Source: Paenibacillus fonticola DSM 21315 (GTDB lineage Bacteria > Bacillota > Bacilli > Paenibacillales > Paenibacillaceae). Taken from it: a stretch of DNA of 64,000 bases. Shown here one piece after another: positions 62,801 to 64,000 of this stretch. Position 1 is the stretch's first letter, and every line of letters begins with the position of its first letter. The stretch is from assembly GCF_000381905.1 (NCBI RefSeq), contig NZ_KB907272.1, positions 29,742 to 93,741 on the forward strand. Direction: 5' to 3'. The position numbers and the translations under genes are program-made. The notes beneath the pieces are model-generated. The model was not told the origin of the DNA, ran no database searches, and worked only from the letters and a program-made list of their open reading frames with translations.

Positions 62801-64000
62801 CCTGTTCTTCAAACAGCTCTACGACTGTTTTTTCCCTTGGGTATTCCGCAGCCGTGTCATTGAAGGTCTCAATGATCAGCCTCTGTTCTTCTTCGTCTAT
62901 CACACTCAGTTCGCTGATCTTCCGCTCAGGATTTTCCGTCAGTTCGTCCACCAGGTGGCTGAAGTGTTTCATCATCCGTTTTACACTTTCCAGCTCGAAC
63001 AGATCAGTACAGTATTCCCAGGTCATGGCATAGCCGTCTTCCATTTCACCTATGCTTAAAGTGAGGTCGAACTTTGCGACGGTATGTTCGCTGCCTATGC
63101 TTGTCATTTGTAAGCCGTTCATTTCGAGGTTCGCCTGTTCGTTGTTTTGCAGGACAAACATCACATCAAAAAGCGGGTTTCTGGATAAATCCCGTCGCAC
63201 TTCTACAGATTCCACCAGTTCCTCAAACGGATATTCCTGGTTCTCGTAGGCTTTCAAGGCACTTTCCTTGATTTCCTTCAAGAAATCCAGAGCCTTTTTG
63301 TCCCCTTTCGGGCATGCTCGCATAGCCAGTGTATTGACAAACATGCCCACCATCTGCTCCGTATCTTTATGCGTTCTTCCCGAGATAGGACTGCCAATGA
63401 CTATATCTTCCTGTCGGCTGTATTTGCCAAGCAGCACCATCATTGTGGAAAGCAATACCATATAAGCAGTTGCCCCCGTCTTTCGGCACAGCTCGTCCAC
63501 CGCTTTCTTCTGTTTGGCCGTCAATACCCCGTTGATGCTGTGGCCTTTAAAACTTTGCGTCTGCGGCCTTACGAAATCCAGCTGAAGGTCCAGTACTGGC
63601 GCCGGTTCTTTAAATACATCCAGCCAATATTTTTTCTGTTCCGACAGGTCTCTTGCTCGCATCCATTCACTGTAATCCTTGTATTGGACACTCAGTGGCT
63701 GCAACTGCTCGCCATTGTACAGCCTGGACAATTCGTTTGTTAGAATATCCACTGACATACCATCGGAAATGATATGGTGCATATCTAGCAGCAGGACCGT
63801 TTTGTCCTCCCCTATTTTTACGGCTTTTATCCGTATCAAAGGCGCCTTTCCAAGGTCAAATGGATGTACAAAATCATGCAGCAGGTTTTCTTCTTGTTCT
63901 GCACCTGCAATCCGTTCTTCATACTCCAATTCGAGTTGAACTTCTTGTGCGATCTTCTGGACGGGTTCTCCATCCTGCATATGGAAACTGGTGCGCAGCG
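56811..64000 (-). CDS. Nonribosomal peptide synthetase, C-terminal part: C-A(Gly)-T-C-A(Thr)-T plus an unusual terminal domain (5' end beyond the window)
   Basis: The frame runs off the window edge, so the start lies outside; 2389 residues are counted here from the first in-frame Met. Order: C1 (partial, HHxxxDG at 68), A1 (about 375-880, A3 motif near 528), T1 (Ser914 in 'LGGHSLRA'), C2 (about 965-1395, 'HHIISDG' at 1095), A2 (about 1400-1915), T2 (Ser1952 in 'LGGDSIKA'), then about 390 residues with no thioesterase. Reading the ten specificity positions gives DILQLGMVWK for A1, close to known glycine codes, and DFWNIGMVHK for A2, the threonine code. C2 looks like an LCL type. The terminal domain contains 'GYYLIANVDEMEL', 'RDHFIHASLIYGYDD' and 'IGFDDSGIFSYLEFDYDEM', which resemble papain-like C39/BtrH-type folds. 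A GT2 gene follows with a 4-bp overlap. Confidence 0.93.
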   Translation of the reverse strand, partial: LRTSFHMQDGEPVQKIAQEVQLELEYEERIAGAEQEENLLHDFVHPFDLGKAPLIRIKAVKIGEDKTVLLLDMHHIISDGMSVDILTNELSRLYNGEQLQPLSVQYKDYSEWMRARDLSEQKKYWLDVFKEPAPVLDLQLDFVRPQTQSFKGHSINGVLTAKQKKAVDELCRKTGATAYMVLLSTMMVLLGKYSRQEDIVIGSPISGRTHKDTEQMVGMFVNTLAMRACPKGDKKALDFLKEIKESALKAYENQEYPFEELVESVEVRRDLSRNPLFDVMFVLQNNEQANLEMNGLQMTSIGSEHTVAKFDLTLSIGEMEDGYAMTWEYCTDLFELESVKRMMKHFSHLVDELTENPERKISELSVIDEEEQRLIIETFNDTAAEYPREKTVVELFEEQVQKTPDHIAVVFADETMSYAMLNEKANQLAYKLRELGVRADDRVAILAQRSMEMIIGIYGIIKAGGAYMPVDPSYPENRIQYMLEDCRPKAILLGRAELPFKGDIPVIDLYDKEVYSGEAANPVHVNTPQDLIYVIYTSGTTGKPKGVMIEHRNVVNFIEGMPERISFEPGRSVLSMTTISFDIFVLETLLPLAKGLEVILTTEDQNSNPDKLAALLDDTSIDVIQLTPSRLQMLLSSPSVNKHLAKVKDILIGGEAMPQPLLDRLKAVTPARIYNMYGPTEATVWALVDRLDNCDSLTIGKPIANTRVYVTDADNRMLGIGMPGELWIAGAGLARGYLNRPELTAEKFVENHFGEGRMYRSGDLARWLPDGNIEYMGRIDEQVKIRGFRVELGEIESVLRKQPAVKDVAVAVKEKNGDKSICAYVVSDQQIRTGDIKDRLRKELPEYMVPAYIVQIESIPLNRNGKLDKHALPEPEAASGQQYIAPRNEIEEIVACTFAEVLSVSLVGIEDNFFELGGHSLRATRVVNQIEVKTGVRLPLKAIFAAPTARLLAIEVEQAKEEAYIPIPKAEEKEVYPMSSAQKRLYLIHQMDDVGTAYNMPAELEFYGTLNMGRMKCALEQLTIRHEALRTSYHMQGGETVQKIAQEVQLELEYEERITVAEQEALLHDFVHPFDLGKAPLMRMKAVKLGEDKTVLLLDMHHIISDGMSVDILTNELSKLYNDEQLQPLSVQYKDYSEWMRTRDLSEQKKYWQGVFKEPAPVLDLQLDFVRPQTQSFKGHSINGMLTAKQKTAVDELCRKTGATAYMVLLSALMVLLGKYSRQEDIVIGSPISGRTHKDTEQMVGMFVNTLAMRGYPKGDKKVLDFLKEIKESALKAYENQEYPFEELVESVEVRRDLSRNPLFDVMFVLHNNEQANLEMNGLQMTSIDSEHTVAKFDLTLSIGETEDGYAMNWEYCTDLFELESVKRMMKHFSHLVDELTANPEQKISELSVVDEEEQRLIIEAFNDTAAEYPREKTVVELFEEQVQKTPYHIAVVFEDETMSYAMLNEKANQLAYKLRELGVRADDRVAILSQRSMEMIIGIFGILKAGGAYVPVDPSYPEKRIQYMLEDCGPKAVLLGRAELPIKGDIPVIDLMDKEVYSGEATNPEHVNTPQDLMYIIYTSGTTGQPKGVMIEQRNVVRLLFNDRSLFDFGQEDVWTLFHSFCFDFSVWEMYGALLFGGKLVIVPSWTARNPVEFLQLIERERVTILNQTPTAFYHLVKEALRQEKRNLRVRKVIFGGEALVPVKLQAFRALHPEVQLINMYGITETTVHVTYKELTAMDLEGSRSNIGKPIPTLQAYVLNAQGKIAPVGVPGELYVGGAGVARGYLNRPELTAEKFISNPYEPGERMYRTGDFARWLPDGNIEYLGRIDQQVKIRGFRVELGEIENVLQEIDCIRDAAVIARTDASGDKVIYAYLTSDETLDIRDIRSKLMNQLPQYMVPAYMGQVDAIPVTTNGKVDKRRLSMVEIVKNPGTKEYMEPKNDKEAVICKVYRDILNHDKVSTNDTFFELGGDSIKAIRIVSKLKEYGYNARVREILNNTSISELAEFIEEIDGSVREQNVLNGGVENKQTFEEIVNMDIASVRYEDQLDLPVVLQEEVKVYLHRSLPLCIILAYDNYKGWYYSNYIQIFSQDDEHGHTELNYIEPRDSYMDVSEVICLGYHMFRENEDFVDFIKNKLRLGYYLIANVDEMELKNKNAYQRDHFIHASLIYGYDDNKRTLQGIGFDDSGIFSYLEFDYDEMQRAFTSGKKYYKTSAPWCEWSAVQLVRPKTPDKKFVFNNRKFLTDLHDYVHSVEDSYRLYTFGYSEDKTELGISTYDVVIERLKEKEKTGRSTIDYRAIHLIHEHKQGLYNRIRYLDDIYGLSEEVKNENQKLHELVEDINKVRIKWLSIEYNAGSDIAKVNAVTRELISDITNLKIKEIPIITKLYELLEKQLGNKKVKVNPDHFIKMG
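59262..60899 (-). repeat. Intragenic repeat, copy in the Thr module (C2 plus N-terminal half of A2)
   Basis: This segment is nearly identical, at a constant offset of 3081 bp, to 62343-63980. It covers most of the condensation domain, the C-A linker and the adenylation domain up to core A3 ('PKGVMIEQRNVV'). Beyond A3 the two modules diverge sharply. Confidence 0.88.
62343..63980 (-). repeat. Intragenic repeat, copy in the Gly module (C1 plus N-terminal half of A1)
   Basis: This is the partner of 59262-60899. The protein blocks match over more than 500 residues with few changes, ending at 'PKGVMIEHRNVV'. The copy probably continues past the window edge. Confidence 0.88.

Noticed and set aside
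59262..63980. Near-identical NRPS repeats as a mobile element or CRISPR-like array
   Set aside because: There are only two copies, both in frame within homologous enzyme domains, so module duplication explains them.

Overview
The window looks like a chromosomal segment of a low-to-medium GC Firmicute, most likely Paenibacillus or a close relative. The reasons are strong AGGAGG-type ribosome binding sites with frequent GTG and TTG starts, PRD-type PTS regulators, a T-box, a guanidine-I riboswitch, copper-amine-oxidase-like stalk-domain exoproteins, WG-repeat and Big_2-type exoproteins, and a large NRPS. This genus call is inference from content, not from a marker gene. I see no rRNA, tRNA or CRISPR array.

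Region 1 (1-9.5 kb): the tail of an FtsX-like permease; a protein with a nucleoside deoxyribosyltransferase-like domain whose expected catalytic Glu is Ala; then a sugar operon made of a PRD/EIIB/EIIA activator, fructose-type EIIA, EIIB and EIIC, a stand-alone GatZ/KbaZ-like protein, a transketolase and a HAD phosphatase. Region 2 (9.5-16.4 kb): a XerC/D-like recombinase, a YoaP-like acetyltransferase, a cyclophilin lipoprotein, a broken M28 peptidase, a DUF421 membrane protein and a phosphodiesterase/phosphatase. Region 3 (16.4-22.2 kb): a complete sucrose system (LacI-type repressor, three palindromic operators, sucrose-6-phosphate hydrolase, fructokinase, EIIBCA).

Region 4 (22.2-34.7 kb): a Big_2 exoprotein, a cytochrome P450, an atypical SDR divergent from a TetR regulator, a MarR-arylsulfotransferase-ABC importer operon, and a tandem-HTH MerR regulator divergent from an alpha/beta hydrolase whose promoter has the MerR-type 19-bp spacer. 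Region 5 (34.7-44.9 kb): a frameshifted stalk protein; a CzrA-like sensor with a P1B ATPase and a methyltransferase; a guanidine-I riboswitch with paired SMR exporters; a MarR-PaiA pair with twin operators; a stalk/TIM-barrel exoprotein; and a VOC protein divergent from a WYL regulator.

Region 6 (44.9-55.7 kb) is a decayed accessory region. It holds a frameshifted unknown protein, a frameshifted second alaS behind a T-box, an IS200-like remnant lying in an NTF2-like gene fragment, IS3 and IS256 remnants, a 5'-truncated SDR, a MerR gene that may start at ATT, a WG-repeat exoprotein and an orphan solute-binding protein. Region 7 (55.7-64 kb, minus strand) is the 3' end of an NRPS cluster: C-A(Gly)-T-C-A(Thr)-T followed by an unusual C-terminal domain of about 390 residues instead of a thioesterase, with a GT2 glycosyltransferase overlapping it by 4 bp. 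The NRPS terminal domain and the traces of module duplication are the most interesting parts of the window.
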